Source: Ferruginibacter yonginensis
GTDB lineage: Bacteria > Bacteroidota > Bacteroidia > Chitinophagales > Chitinophagaceae
Assembly (NCBI RefSeq): GCF_042651465.1
Contig: NZ_JBHSCZ010000001.1
Location: forward strand, 1,240,001-1,304,000
DNA: 64,000 nt
Direction: 5' to 3'
The position numbers were made by a program, and so were the translations under genes. The notes beneath the pieces were generated by a model, which saw only the letters and a program-made list of their open reading frames with translations, did no database searches and was not told the DNA's origin. Below, one piece after another: positions 1-8,473 of this stretch. Every line of letters starts with the position of its first letter. Position 1 is the stretch's first letter.

Positions 1-591
1 GGTATAGGTAGCTTTAAACCTGGTGATAACACTAACCCGTACATTGGTACTATAGGTGAAAGGTATACTGCTGAAGAAGTAAAGCTAGAAGTGGTATTTG
101 AAAGCTGGCAACAAGCCAACATTGTTACTGCTATGGTACAAAATCACCCTTACGAAGAAGTTGCATACGAAATTTATACGCTGCAAAACACCTATCAGCA
201 AATTGGTAGTGGTTTAGTAGGGCAATTAACTACTGCTATCACTGAAACAACTTTATTAGCATTGTTAGGCCAACAATTTAACCCACATTGCATAAAGCAC
301 ACACAAAAAACTGGTAAACCAATACAAAAAATTGCCCTATGTGGCGGCGCAGGTAGCTTTTTAATTGCACAAGCAAAAGCGGTAGGTGCAGATGTATATA
401 TTACAGCTGACCTTAAATACCACGAATTTTTTGATGCTGATAATCAACTCTTATTGGTAGATATTGGCCACTATGAAAGTGAACAGTTTACAATAGAACT
501 ACTATTTGAACTTTTGAGTAATAAATTCCTTAACTTTGCACTCCTTAAAACGGGTGTGAACACTAACCCTGTTCAATATTTCGTTCCATAA
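1..591 (+). CDS. Nif3-like dinuclear metal center protein, C-terminal part (5' end outside window)
   Basis: The reading frame is open from base 1, so the gene starts before the window; a GTG at 91 is internal. The visible 196 residues begin with a GSFKPGDNTNPYIG segment and continue with NHPYEEVAYEIY and LCGGAGSF, which are typical of the long (YqfO-like) Nif3 proteins in which a CutA-like insert precedes the second half of the metal-binding domain. The TADLKYHEF and DIGHYESE segments carry the His and Glu residues expected to bind the metal pair. The family has GTP-cyclohydrolase-I-type-2-like annotation but its physiological role is not settled. The next gene follows after 20 bases on the same strand, so the two are probably cotranscribed. 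Confidence 0.88.
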   Translation, partial: GIGSFKPGDNTNPYIGTIGERYTAEEVKLEVVFESWQQANIVTAMVQNHPYEEVAYEIYTLQNTYQQIGSGLVGQLTTAITETTLLALLGQQFNPHCIKHTQKTGKPIQKIALCGGAGSFLIAQAKAVGADVYITADLKYHEFFDADNQLLLVDIGHYESEQFTIELLFELLSNKFLNFALLKTGVNTNPVQYFVP

Positions 592-611
592 AAATTAAAA
601 AAAGGCATAAA

Positions 612-1367
612 ATGGCAGCAACTAAAGAATTTTCAGTAGAAGAAAAGTTGATTTCACTGGTACGTTTGCAAAAAATTGATAGTAAACTGGATGAAATTCA
701 GGTACTAAAAGGCGAATTACCAATGGAAGTAAAAGATCTTGAAGACGAAATTGAAGGGTTACATGCACGCCAAACAAGGGTTGAAGAAGAAATTAATGGC
801 ATTACTGAGTTTATTGAGCAACGCAAAGCTGCAATTGTTGAAGCACAAGCTTTAATTAAAAAGTACGAAAAGCAAAGCGAAAACGTAAAAAATAGCCGTG
901 AGTTTGAAGCAATCAATAAAGAAATTGAAATGCAACAACTCGAAGAAAAATTATGTGAAAAGCACATTAAAGATGCTAATATTGAAATTGCAGAAAAAGC
1001 AAAACAATTAGAAGCTGCTAAAAAAGCAGTAGCTACTAAAGAAGCTAATTTAAGTGGCAAAAAAGGCGAATTAGAAAAAATTATTGCAGAAACTGAGAAA
1101 GAAGAAACACACTATAACAAAGAAGCTGCAGCTGCTCGTTTACAAGTTGAAGAAAGATTGTTATTAAGCTACGATCGTATTCGCAAAAACTACCGCAATG
1201 GTTTATCTGTAGTGGCTGTTGAAAGAGATAGCTGTGGTGGATGTTTCCATGCAATACCTCCACAAAAACAAAGTGAAATTAAATTACGTAAAAAAGTAAT
1301 GGTTTGCGAAAACTGTGGTCGTATTTTAGTTGATGCAGAGTTGAACGACGGTATTGAAGTAAAATAA
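612..1367 (+). CDS. C4-type zinc ribbon coiled-coil protein (DUF164/CT398-like)
   Basis: 251 residues. Residues about 10-190 are a charged, Glu/Lys-rich long coiled coil; the C-terminus has two CxxC knuckles (CGGC near residue 208 and CENC near 232) that form a zinc ribbon. This layout matches the widespread bacterial family that includes chlamydial CT398 and is often found next to Nif3-type genes, as here. Its function is poorly defined; binding to nucleic acid or to secretion/flagellar components has been suggested for relatives. The ATG at 612 is the first in frame and lies 20 bases after the previous stop. A hairpin terminator follows. Confidence 0.9.
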   Translation: MAATKEFSVEEKLISLVRLQKIDSKLDEIQVLKGELPMEVKDLEDEIEGLHARQTRVEEEINGITEFIEQRKAAIVEAQALIKKYEKQSENVKNSREFEAINKEIEMQQLEEKLCEKHIKDANIEIAEKAKQLEAAKKAVATKEANLSGKKGELEKIIAETEKEETHYNKEAAAARLQVEERLLLSYDRIRKNYRNGLSVVAVERDSCGGCFHAIPPQKQSEIKLRKKVMVCENCGRILVDAELNDGIEVK

Positions 1368-1390
1368 ATTAATCTTAAAACTACACATTC

Positions 1391-1417
1391 AAGAGGTTGC
1401 TTTAGCAACCTCTTTTT
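1391..1417 (+). terminator. Rho-independent terminator
   Basis: AAGAGGTTGC (1391-1400), a TTTA loop and GCAACCTCTT (1405-1414) form a perfect 10-bp stem followed by T-rich sequence. It ends the Nif3/zinc-ribbon transcript and faces the end of the convergent VWA gene. Confidence 0.85.
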
Positions 1418-1419
1418 AT

Positions 1420-3165
1420 TTAAAACAAATTTTTCTTTTTCTTTTTTTTAGGTTCATAAATATTTACAGCTTGTTCCACTAGTGCTAAAAATGCTGTTTG
1501 TAAATAATTTTGATGATCAATAGCAGCTTGTGTTATTGCTTTCACTTGTTGCCAACTAATATGTTTTACAAAGGGTGATAATTTTAGCTTTAAACCAAAT
1601 AATGCAATGGCGGCAGCCAACTGGGCATCTTTAAAATACTCGTTTTGGGTTTTACTAGTAATACTGTAATTAACCATTTTGTATTGTTGTGTAGCATCCT
1701 TTACATCATGATACTTTAATTGCAAAGTGGCCATGTTAAGAAGGGAATCGTTACTATTGGGGATAATTTCAAATATGGCAAAAGTGCTGCTACCACTGCC
1801 AATTTCGCCACCATCTACATCACTTGTGGCATCTTGTATGGCTTCCCTTTTATTATCGAACCCTATAAGTTTATATTGCTGAACAGCATCAGCATTAAAT
1901 TCAATATTGATAAAAGCATCATCTGCTACTGCATACATGGTTTCAGTAATTTCATGCACCAATACTTTTTCAGCTTCTTGCAAATTATCTAAATAAGCAT
2001 AATTACCATTACCTCTTTTTGCCAATGTTTGCAGCTTTGAATCTTTTAAATTACCCATTCCAACACCTAAACAAGTTAAATAAATGCCTGTTTGGCGTTG
2101 TTTTGTTATTAATGCATCAAGGGCTTTTTCTGAGGTTTGTCCTACATTAAAATCACCATCTGTAGCAATAATAACCCGGTTGTTACCACCCGGTATAAAA
2201 TTGTCTGACGCCAATTTATAAGCAGCTACTATAGCAGCCTCACCGGGGGTATCACCAGCAGCTTGCAGCTTTTCGATTGCATCAATAATGTATTGTTGTT
2301 CGCTACCAAATGTGGGTGCTAACCAAGTGCCTACTACCCCACCATACGTTACAATGGAAACTTTATCAACCGGTCGCATATTTTTTACAAACAGCTGAAA
2401 TGCTTCTTTCAACAACGGTAACCTATTGGGCATATCCATGCTTCCAGAAACATCAATTAAAAAAACGATGTTACTAGGAGGTAACGTATCAATATTAATT
2501 TTTTGAGCACTAATATTAAGGCACAATAATTTGTTTTGGTTATTCCATGGGCAATCAACTACCTGATGCATTACTTTAAACACTTCATTTTTTGAAGGTT
2601 GTTGGTACCCAATATTGAAATAATTAATGAGCTCTTCTATACGAACAGCATCGGGTGGCACCATACTATTACCATTAATAAAACGCCTCACATTGCTGTA
2701 CGATGCCTTGTTTACATTCAATGAAAAACTTGTGTGTGGAAATTGTTGTGCTTTTACAAACTCGTTTTCAATGAGTTTAAAATAGGTTTCATCACTTACG
2801 TATGGATTGTACCTTGTATTACGTTCCGCATTTTTAGTAAATGAAATAAGCTTGGGCTTATTGATAGCCACTGTTGCACCATCATTTTTTAAAATAATTA
2901 TTAAAGGCTGTTGGGCTGTTATAAGTAAAGTTTGCTTTTCAAAACCAGCTAATACAACATCTATAGTATCAATTGTATTTTTCGATACCATTTCAAACAT
3001 GCCTAACACGTTGGTGTAAGCCGTACTGCTATTTGATTTTATTGTTATTTTAACTTGCTGTAACGGTAATTTTTTGCTGTTATAAACTGTTCCCTTATAT
3101 ACATACTGGGCCTGAACTGTAATTGCAGCAAGCATGAGTAAGCAATATATTATTTGCTTTTTCAA
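1420..3165 (-). CDS. VWA domain-containing protein (YfbK-like) with N-terminal carboxypeptidase-regulatory-like domain
   Basis: 581 residues with a signal peptide (MKKQIIYCLL...AITVQAQ). Residues about 21-95 look like a carboxypeptidase-regulatory-like/CarboxypepD_reg domain, a common Bacteroidota N-terminal module. Residues about 125-210 match the von Willebrand-associated YfbK N-terminal region. The VWA domain starts near 230 and has an intact MIDAS motif DVSGS (238-242), and the YfbK-type C-terminal domain follows. It is probably an envelope-anchored metal-dependent protein-interaction module of unknown partner. The protein ends in a PKKKKKKNLF tail encoded by long A runs, which could be prone to slippage. 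It stands alone between convergent and same-strand neighbours. Confidence 0.88.
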   Translation of the reverse strand: MKKQIIYCLLMLAAITVQAQYVYKGTVYNSKKLPLQQVKITIKSNSSTAYTNVLGMFEMVSKNTIDTIDVVLAGFEKQTLLITAQQPLIIILKNDGATVAINKPKLISFTKNAERNTRYNPYVSDETYFKLIENEFVKAQQFPHTSFSLNVNKASYSNVRRFINGNSMVPPDAVRIEELINYFNIGYQQPSKNEVFKVMHQVVDCPWNNQNKLLCLNISAQKINIDTLPPSNIVFLIDVSGSMDMPNRLPLLKEAFQLFVKNMRPVDKVSIVTYGGVVGTWLAPTFGSEQQYIIDAIEKLQAAGDTPGEAAIVAAYKLASDNFIPGGNNRVIIATDGDFNVGQTSEKALDALITKQRQTGIYLTCLGVGMGNLKDSKLQTLAKRGNGNYAYLDNLQEAEKVLVHEITETMYAVADDAFINIEFNADAVQQYKLIGFDNKREAIQDATSDVDGGEIGSGSSTFAIFEIIPNSNDSLLNMATLQLKYHDVKDATQQYKMVNYSITSKTQNEYFKDAQLAAAIALFGLKLKLSPFVKHISWQQVKAITQAAIDHQNYLQTAFLALVEQAVNIYEPKKKKKKNLF

Positions 3166-3311
3166 GATGTTAGTTATGGTTTTACCGGTTAATTACACTG
3201 AGTAACTATGGCTTATTAATTAAAACGTATGCTTTACAAAAACATTGTATTCGGTGTAACGTAGTACTAATATAAGCAAATTATTTTTTTAGTGTATTAA
3301 CAACAATTCTA

Positions 3312-3851
3312 CTATCCATCAACCAACGTGTAAATTTCTTTAAGATTTCTGGCCAAGCCATCATAATCTAAACCATAACCTAATAAAAATTTATCAGGCA
3401 CATTAAACCCTAAATAATCAATTGTTACAGGGTGTGCTAATGCTTCTGGCTTATGTAGTAAAGCCACAATTTTTAATGATGTAGGTTGTTGATTGGCTAA
3501 CTGCGGTAAAAACTCATACAATGTTTTGCCAGTGTCAACAATATCTTCAATGATGATTACGTGCCTATCTGTTAAAGTAGCATCTAAACCAATAGAAGTG
3601 ATGACTTGCCCAGTACTTTTAGTGCCTTTGTAGCTGGCCAATTTTATAAAACAAATTTCAGCATCAATAGTAAGCTCCTTAAACAGGTCAGAAGCAAACA
3701 TAAATGAGCCATTTAAAATGGCTATAAACAAAGGTTTTTTACCTTCATAATCTTTATTAATTTCAGCACCCAACCGTTTAACTTGTTCATCTATTTGTGC
3801 TGCAGTTAAATAAGGAGCAAATTTTTTATCGTTGACTTGTATAATTGACAT
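3312..3851 (-). CDS. hpt: hypoxanthine phosphoribosyltransferase
   Basis: 179 residues, the usual length for bacterial HPRT. The PRPP-binding motif VIIIEDIVDTGKT (about 97-109) is intact, an LNGSFMFASDL segment gives the catalytic-loop region and KPLFIAILNG precedes it. The enzyme salvages hypoxanthine (and often guanine) to IMP/GMP with PRPP in the cytoplasm. The gene lies 18 bases downstream of the glucosaminidase gene in reverse order, and both are minus strand, so hpt is upstream in a short operon with the glucosaminidase, methyltransferase genes or has its own promoter. Confidence 0.95.
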   Translation of the reverse strand: MSIIQVNDKKFAPYLTAAQIDEQVKRLGAEINKDYEGKKPLFIAILNGSFMFASDLFKELTIDAEICFIKLASYKGTKSTGQVITSIGLDATLTDRHVIIIEDIVDTGKTLYEFLPQLANQQPTSLKIVALLHKPEALAHPVTIDYLGFNVPDKFLLGYGLDYDGLARNLKEIYTLVDG

Positions 3852-3869
3852 GTACTTTTTTATAAGATG

Positions 3870-4856
3870 TTAATTTGATATTGATGATGGCCTCAATTTA
3901 ATTTTTGTTCCTTTTTTAATCATATCATTTTCGTTAAGACCATTGTATTGCGCTATCATTTTTAATTGTACGCCGTTGTTTTGAGCAGCATCGTACAAAC
4001 GTTCATTTTGTAATACAGTATAAAAATCTCTATTTCCTTGTTTTGCTTTACGTTCAAGGTAAATCAGTTGATCGGCTTTTAATAAACCATCGTTCATCAA
4101 ATCATTATAATCTAATAGCTTTTGCAAATCAATATTTGCAGCAGTTGCAATAGCCAATAGTGACATGCCTTTTGTTGCAAAAACCACTTTCAAACCATTA
4201 ACTTTAGTATTGCCTAAATCAACAGGTGTAGTGCTGGTAGGCAAGGTTACCGGTTTAATATTGCTTGTAGATACAACGGGTTCAACCATTTCAACTACCG
4301 CTTTTTGCTCAGTAACAATTGGTTTGGTATTTACAGCAACATCTGTAACAGTACCTAATTGATCATACTGTTGTAAATTATATTTTTCAATATTACTAAT
4401 TACAATTTGTGGATACTTAGGGTTGGTAGCATAACCTGCCTTTCGTAAACCATAAGCCCAGCCTTTATAATCGCCTGGCGCTAACTTAAATAAATCAGCA
4501 TACCTTGGTGTATTGCGTAAATAATCGCTATGATCTTTATAGCTATCTAATGCTGTAGGGTATTTTCTAAAACATTCATCAGGTGCATCATCAGTATGTG
4601 TTACGCTTTCACCTTTCCAGGTGCTTTTACATTTAATGCCAAAGTGGTTATTTGATTTTTTTACTAAGTCACTATTACCACTTTCTGTTTCTAAAATACC
4701 CTGTGCTAATGTAACAGATGCTGGTATACCCACTCGTTGCATTTCAGCTATGGCGGCATCTTTATACATAGCAATATATTCCTCAGGTGTAATTTTTTGA
4801 GCCGCCGCAGTAACACCAAATGCAATAAAACTTATAATCAACAAAAATTTGTACAT
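3870..4856 (-). CDS. Secreted glucosaminidase (FlgJ-like) with LysM repeats
   Basis: 328 residues with a signal peptide (first about 19 residues, ending VTAAAQ). Residues about 25-165 form a Glucosaminidase/FlgJ-type domain: AQGILETESGNSDL contains the expected catalytic Glu and the NNHFGIKC and YATNPKYP segments are characteristic. The C-terminal half holds two LysM-like motifs (near 225-270 and 278-322, the latter ending KKGTKIKLRP) that bind peptidoglycan. It should cleave the glycan strand during cell-wall turnover. It starts one base before the methyltransferase stop region, so the two are transcriptionally coupled with the upstream symporter. Confidence 0.9.
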   Translation of the reverse strand: MYKFLLIISFIAFGVTAAAQKITPEEYIAMYKDAAIAEMQRVGIPASVTLAQGILETESGNSDLVKKSNNHFGIKCKSTWKGESVTHTDDAPDECFRKYPTALDSYKDHSDYLRNTPRYADLFKLAPGDYKGWAYGLRKAGYATNPKYPQIVISNIEKYNLQQYDQLGTVTDVAVNTKPIVTEQKAVVEMVEPVVSTSNIKPVTLPTSTTPVDLGNTKVNGLKVVFATKGMSLLAIATAANIDLQKLLDYNDLMNDGLLKADQLIYLERKAKQGNRDFYTVLQNERLYDAAQNNGVQLKMIAQYNGLNENDMIKKGTKIKLRPSSISN

Positions 4857-4857
4857 A

Positions 4858-5496
4858 CTATTTCTTTCTTATTAAAGTAATACCATCTCTTATGGAAACA
4901 ATTACTTGTTCCGTTCTTTCATCAAGGGCCACATGTTGGTTAAATGCATCAATTGCTTTTGCATTTTTTCCCGTTATATTTTCGTCCAACACTTGTCCGT
5001 GAAACAATACATTGTCCACTAACAAAAATCCTCCCTGTTTTATATAAGGCAAAGTTAATTCGTAATAATCAATATAACTCAGTTTGTCGGCATCAATAAA
5101 AACCAAATCCCAGGTTTCTTGTAACGTAGGTATAATTTCTTTGGCATTACCCACATGCAATTTAATTTGTTGCTTGTAGGGTGATTGACTAAAATATTGT
5201 TGTGCGGTATGTGCATCTGCTGCTCTTAATTCAATAGTATGTAACAAGCCGTTTGGCTGCAACCCTGTAGCCAAACACAAGGCGCTAAAACCAGTAAAAG
5301 TGCCTATTTCAAGCACTTTAAAAGGCTGTGCCATTTTACTAATAAGTTGTAAAAATGTGCCTTGCACAGCCCCACTTACCATATGTGCATGAGGGTGATT
5401 GGCATAGGTATCTTTTAAAATTTGTTGTAACAAAGCATCGGGTGCCGTGGTATATTTTTCAATATACGCTTCCGCTTGTGGGGCTACAATATCCAT
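4858..5496 (-). CDS. SAM-dependent O-methyltransferase (class I, COMT-like)
   Basis: 212 residues. The SAM-binding glycine motif VLEIGTFTGFSALCLA lies near residues 60-75, and DLVFIDADK near 130 supplies the metal-binding/catalytic Asp residues of the cation-dependent O-methyltransferase family, followed by LLVDNVLFHG. The substrate is unknown. The start ATG overlaps the stop of the symporter gene by one base (TAATG), indicating translational coupling, and the glucosaminidase gene begins directly after. Confidence 0.9.
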   Translation of the reverse strand: MDIVAPQAEAYIEKYTTAPDALLQQILKDTYANHPHAHMVSGAVQGTFLQLISKMAQPFKVLEIGTFTGFSALCLATGLQPNGLLHTIELRAADAHTAQQYFSQSPYKQQIKLHVGNAKEIIPTLQETWDLVFIDADKLSYIDYYELTLPYIKQGGFLLVDNVLFHGQVLDENITGKNAKAIDAFNQHVALDERTEQVIVSIRDGITLIRKK

Positions 5497-6956
5497 TATG
5501 CAATATTTTGAGGTGCTGCTTTTTTTGAAATGATGTATAACCCTGCAAATGTAATAAAGCCATTGAGCAACAATAATTCTGAACCAATTTGCACATCGCC
5601 TAACAATACTTTTTGGTAGGTATCAATTACAAAACATATAATAGGGGCCGCTATACAAATAATTGGTACTATGGTATCATTTACTGTTCGTTTGGTTAAA
5701 ATACCAAAAGTAAATAACCCCAATAACGGACCGTAAGTGTATGCAGCAACTTTTAAAATTACCCCAATCATACTTGGGTTGTTTATTTTATAGAATACCA
5801 ACACAAATAATAAAAACAACCCTGCAACGCCTAAATGCACTTGCTGCCTTAATTTCTTTTTAGCGGCATCAGTCATGCTTGTATTTCGTTGCATACCAAT
5901 TATATCAATACATATTGATGAGGTTAGTGCAGTAATAGCTCCATCAGCACTCGGAAACAAAGCTGATATCAATGCAATAATAAAAATGATAGATACAAAT
6001 GATGGCATGTGGTGTAACGCAATTTCCGGAAACAATTTATCACCAGTAACGGTTATGCCTTGCTGTGCTCCATACAAATGCAACAAGCCTCCTAAAAATA
6101 AAAACAATACTAATACCGAAACTAAAATGATGGATAGTGTAATTATATTCTTCTGCGAATCTTTCAAACGCTTTACTGATATGGTTTTCTGCATCATTTC
6201 TTGATCCATACCCGTCATTGTAATCGTAATAAATGCACCAGCTAAAATTTGTTTCACAAAAAATAATTTACTAGCTGGTTCTGTGAAAAATATTTTTGAG
6301 TACCCCTTTTCACCCATTGCTTGCCAAGCCTCTCCTACATTCATATTCATAGCATACAAAATATATACAACACACACTACTAGTCCAGTCAACATAAACG
6401 ATGTTTGTAGCGTATCTGTAAACACAATTGTTTTTACGCCACCTTCGTAGGTGTAAATTAAAATCATCAATAAAATAATAAGCGTAGTTACCCAAAACGG
6501 CACATGTAACTCAGCCAATATAGCATCTTGCAAAATTTTTACCACCAAATACAAACGAGCCGTTGCACCTAAAGTTCTGCTTAAAATAAAAAACGATGCC
6601 CCAGTTTTATACGATTGAAAACCTAACCTCCCATGCAAATAATTATAAATAGAAGTGAGGTTCAATTTATAATACAGTGGCAGCAATACGTAAGCTACCA
6701 CTACATACCCAATTAAATAACCAATGGCAATTTGAAAGTAGGCAAAAGCTTCTTTACCCACACCACCAGGCACACTTACAAACGTAACACCCGATAATGA
6801 TGTGCCTATCATACCGAAAGCCACGAGCATCCAGTTCGAATTTTTATTACCAATAAAAAACGAATCGTTGTTACTATTTCTGCTAGTGTACCAAGCCACA
6901 CCAAGCAATAATAAAAAATAGCCAGCAACAAATAATAACAAAATAATAGGCGACAT
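5496..6956 (-). CDS. Sodium:solute symporter family protein
   Basis: 486 residues with about 13 hydrophobic segments. The GMIGTSLSGVTFVSVPGGVG stretch (about 48-67) is the conserved unwound first helix/sodium-site region of the SSS family, and SALFPSADGAITALTSSICID near residues 332-352 is the second signature. It is an inner-membrane Na+-coupled transporter; the substrate cannot be told from sequence. It is the first convincing gene of a unit with the methyltransferase and glucosaminidase genes; a possible 51-codon reading frame lies five bases upstream. Confidence 0.9.
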   Translation of the reverse strand: MSPIILLLFVAGYFLLLLGVAWYTSRNSNNDSFFIGNKNSNWMLVAFGMIGTSLSGVTFVSVPGGVGKEAFAYFQIAIGYLIGYVVVAYVLLPLYYKLNLTSIYNYLHGRLGFQSYKTGASFFILSRTLGATARLYLVVKILQDAILAELHVPFWVTTLIILLMILIYTYEGGVKTIVFTDTLQTSFMLTGLVVCVVYILYAMNMNVGEAWQAMGEKGYSKIFFTEPASKLFFVKQILAGAFITITMTGMDQEMMQKTISVKRLKDSQKNIITLSIILVSVLVLFLFLGGLLHLYGAQQGITVTGDKLFPEIALHHMPSFVSIIFIIALISALFPSADGAITALTSSICIDIIGMQRNTSMTDAAKKKLRQQVHLGVAGLFLLFVLVFYKINNPSMIGVILKVAAYTYGPLLGLFTFGILTKRTVNDTIVPIICIAAPIICFVIDTYQKVLLGDVQIGSELLLLNGFITFAGLYIISKKAAPQNIA

Positions 6957-6961
6957 ATAAT

Positions 6962-7117
6962 TTAAACTTTTCTAAATTTTAATTTTTGTAGGGGCTCATT
7001 AACCATTGCATACGTATCAACATTTGTTACCGCTATTCGTTGCAAGTCCTCATGCAGGGCACTTACATAGCCCATGCATTCCGGGCTTTCCACTGCTATC
7101 GGTGAGCCATGCAACAT
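6962..7117 (-). CDS. Possible small protein (51 aa) upstream of the symporter
   Basis: An ATG-initiated frame of 51 codons starts MLHGSPIAVESPECMG and ends KLKFRKV, with its stop five bases before the symporter ATG. It has no signal peptide or TM segment and I do not recognise it. Its position and close spacing are compatible with a small leader gene, but it could equally be the degraded 3' remnant of a lost gene. Nothing else coding is seen between the divergent LOG gene and the symporter. Confidence 0.3.
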   Translation of the reverse strand: MLHGSPIAVESPECMGYVSALHEDLQRIAVTNVDTYAMVNEPLQKLKFRKV

Positions 7118-7240
7118 AGTACTTTATTCAACTTTTGTTGAATCACAAATGCAATATTGTTTATTCAAATAAAATTAATGTATCAAAGGCATGAAAATAG
7201 GCAAAATCTTTGTGTCTTTGCATAATAATTAAAAAAGCAC

Positions 7241-7777
7241 ATGAGTTATAAAGCAATAGCCGTTTTTTGTGGTAGCAAGGTGGGCAACAATCCTTTATAT
7301 GAAGCACATACCATAGCATTAGGACAACTACTAGCCGAAAAAAACATACGTGTAATTTATGGAGGTGGTAACAAGGGGTTAATGGGCGCTGTAGCCAATG
7401 CAGCCTTAGCAAACAATGGTGTAGTAACAGGCATTATACCTGAATTACTGAAAGATAGAGAACATTTACATGGTGCCCTTTCAGAAACTTTTGTAGTAGA
7501 TGGTATGCACAGCCGTAAAAAAATGTTATACGAAAAATGTGATGCTGCTATTATTTTACCGGGTGGCTATGGCACGTTAGATGAAGTATTTGAAATGCTC
7601 ACTTGGAACCAATTGAACATACACAGCAAAAAAATATTCATTTTAAATACTGCTGGTTTTTATGATCATTTAATGGCACATGTAACCAAAATGTATGATG
7701 ATGGCTTTTTATATACACACCCAATTGAGCAATTAACCATTATTAACCACCCCGATGATTTAAGACAGTATTTTTAA
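7241..7777 (+). CDS. LOG-family cytokinin riboside 5'-monophosphate phosphoribohydrolase (TIGR00730)
   Basis: 178 residues, the normal length. GGGNKGLMG (41-49), MHSRKK (89-94) and PGGYGTLDE (107-115) are the nucleotide-binding and catalytic motifs of the LOG family. Members hydrolyse nucleoside 5'-monophosphates (AMP or cytokinin ribotides) to base and ribose 5-phosphate; the bacterial role is usually housekeeping. It is a lone plus-strand gene whose last four bases overlap the end of the convergent outer-membrane protein gene. Confidence 0.92.
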   Translation: MSYKAIAVFCGSKVGNNPLYEAHTIALGQLLAEKNIRVIYGGGNKGLMGAVANAALANNGVVTGIIPELLKDREHLHGALSETFVVDGMHSRKKMLYEKCDAAIILPGGYGTLDEVFEMLTWNQLNIHSKKIFILNTAGFYDHLMAHVTKMYDDGFLYTHPIEQLTIINHPDDLRQYF

Positions 7778-8427
7778 AAACGTTCTCTTCGCCTATTCTT
7801 ACGACCTCTATCACTGTATTCAAACAGTGCAACATTAATTCCTGCTCTAATAATTGGTGTTAATCTTCCAAGTTGATCTACATAAGGTGAATTTGCATTT
7901 TTAGCTACATCAAATAACACCGAAAAATAGTAAAATGACTTACCATCTTCATAACGACCGTTGGCAAAACCAGGCCCCACCAAAAAACTACCAACACTTC
8001 TTGTTTCTTTAGACGGTAAAAAATTACCATTATTAGCAGGTATATATTTTGATGTTAAAAAATTTTGTTCGTACTGTGCATGTGCAAATAAAAATTTAAC
8101 TGGGTATACTCTTATAAAAGCACCGGGACCAATTACTGATTGGCGCAACTTATCGCCTAACTCAGCAAAATCTCTATACGATACATAATTATAATTCAAC
8201 GATACGGCCACATCAAGGTATTTATTTAAACTATAACCAAAGTATGGCCCTACACCTACATTAAAACTACCCGAACCAAATCCTAATGCGACTGTACCCC
8301 CAGCAAATAATTTTGATTTATCAAACCCCTTTGTTGATACTTCGTCATCATCATCTTTACTCGATTGTGCAGTGACGGTGGCCAATGAGAAACTTATAAA
8401 TAATATTGCTAACAATGCTTTTTTCAT
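7774..8427 (-). CDS. Predicted outer-membrane beta-barrel protein
   Basis: 217 residues with a clear signal peptide (MKKALLAILFISFSLATVTAQ). The mature part begins with an acidic SSKDDDDEVS stretch and continues with alternating short beta-strand-like segments rich in Gly and aromatic residues (GFGSGSFNVGVGPYFGYSLN), consistent with a small Bacteroidota porin-like barrel; no specific family is recognised. The C-terminus is unusually basic (YSDRGRKNRRRERF), whereas barrels normally end in an aromatic residue preceded by a strand. It overlaps the convergent LOG gene by four bases. Confidence 0.7.
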   Translation of the reverse strand: MKKALLAILFISFSLATVTAQSSKDDDDEVSTKGFDKSKLFAGGTVALGFGSGSFNVGVGPYFGYSLNKYLDVAVSLNYNYVSYRDFAELGDKLRQSVIGPGAFIRVYPVKFLFAHAQYEQNFLTSKYIPANNGNFLPSKETRSVGSFLVGPGFANGRYEDGKSFYYFSVLFDVAKNANSPYVDQLGRLTPIIRAGINVALFEYSDRGRKNRRRERF

Positions 8428-8473
8428 AAATACTTTTTTGAGATATGGTTAGATGTTGAAATGAGGGTTTAGT

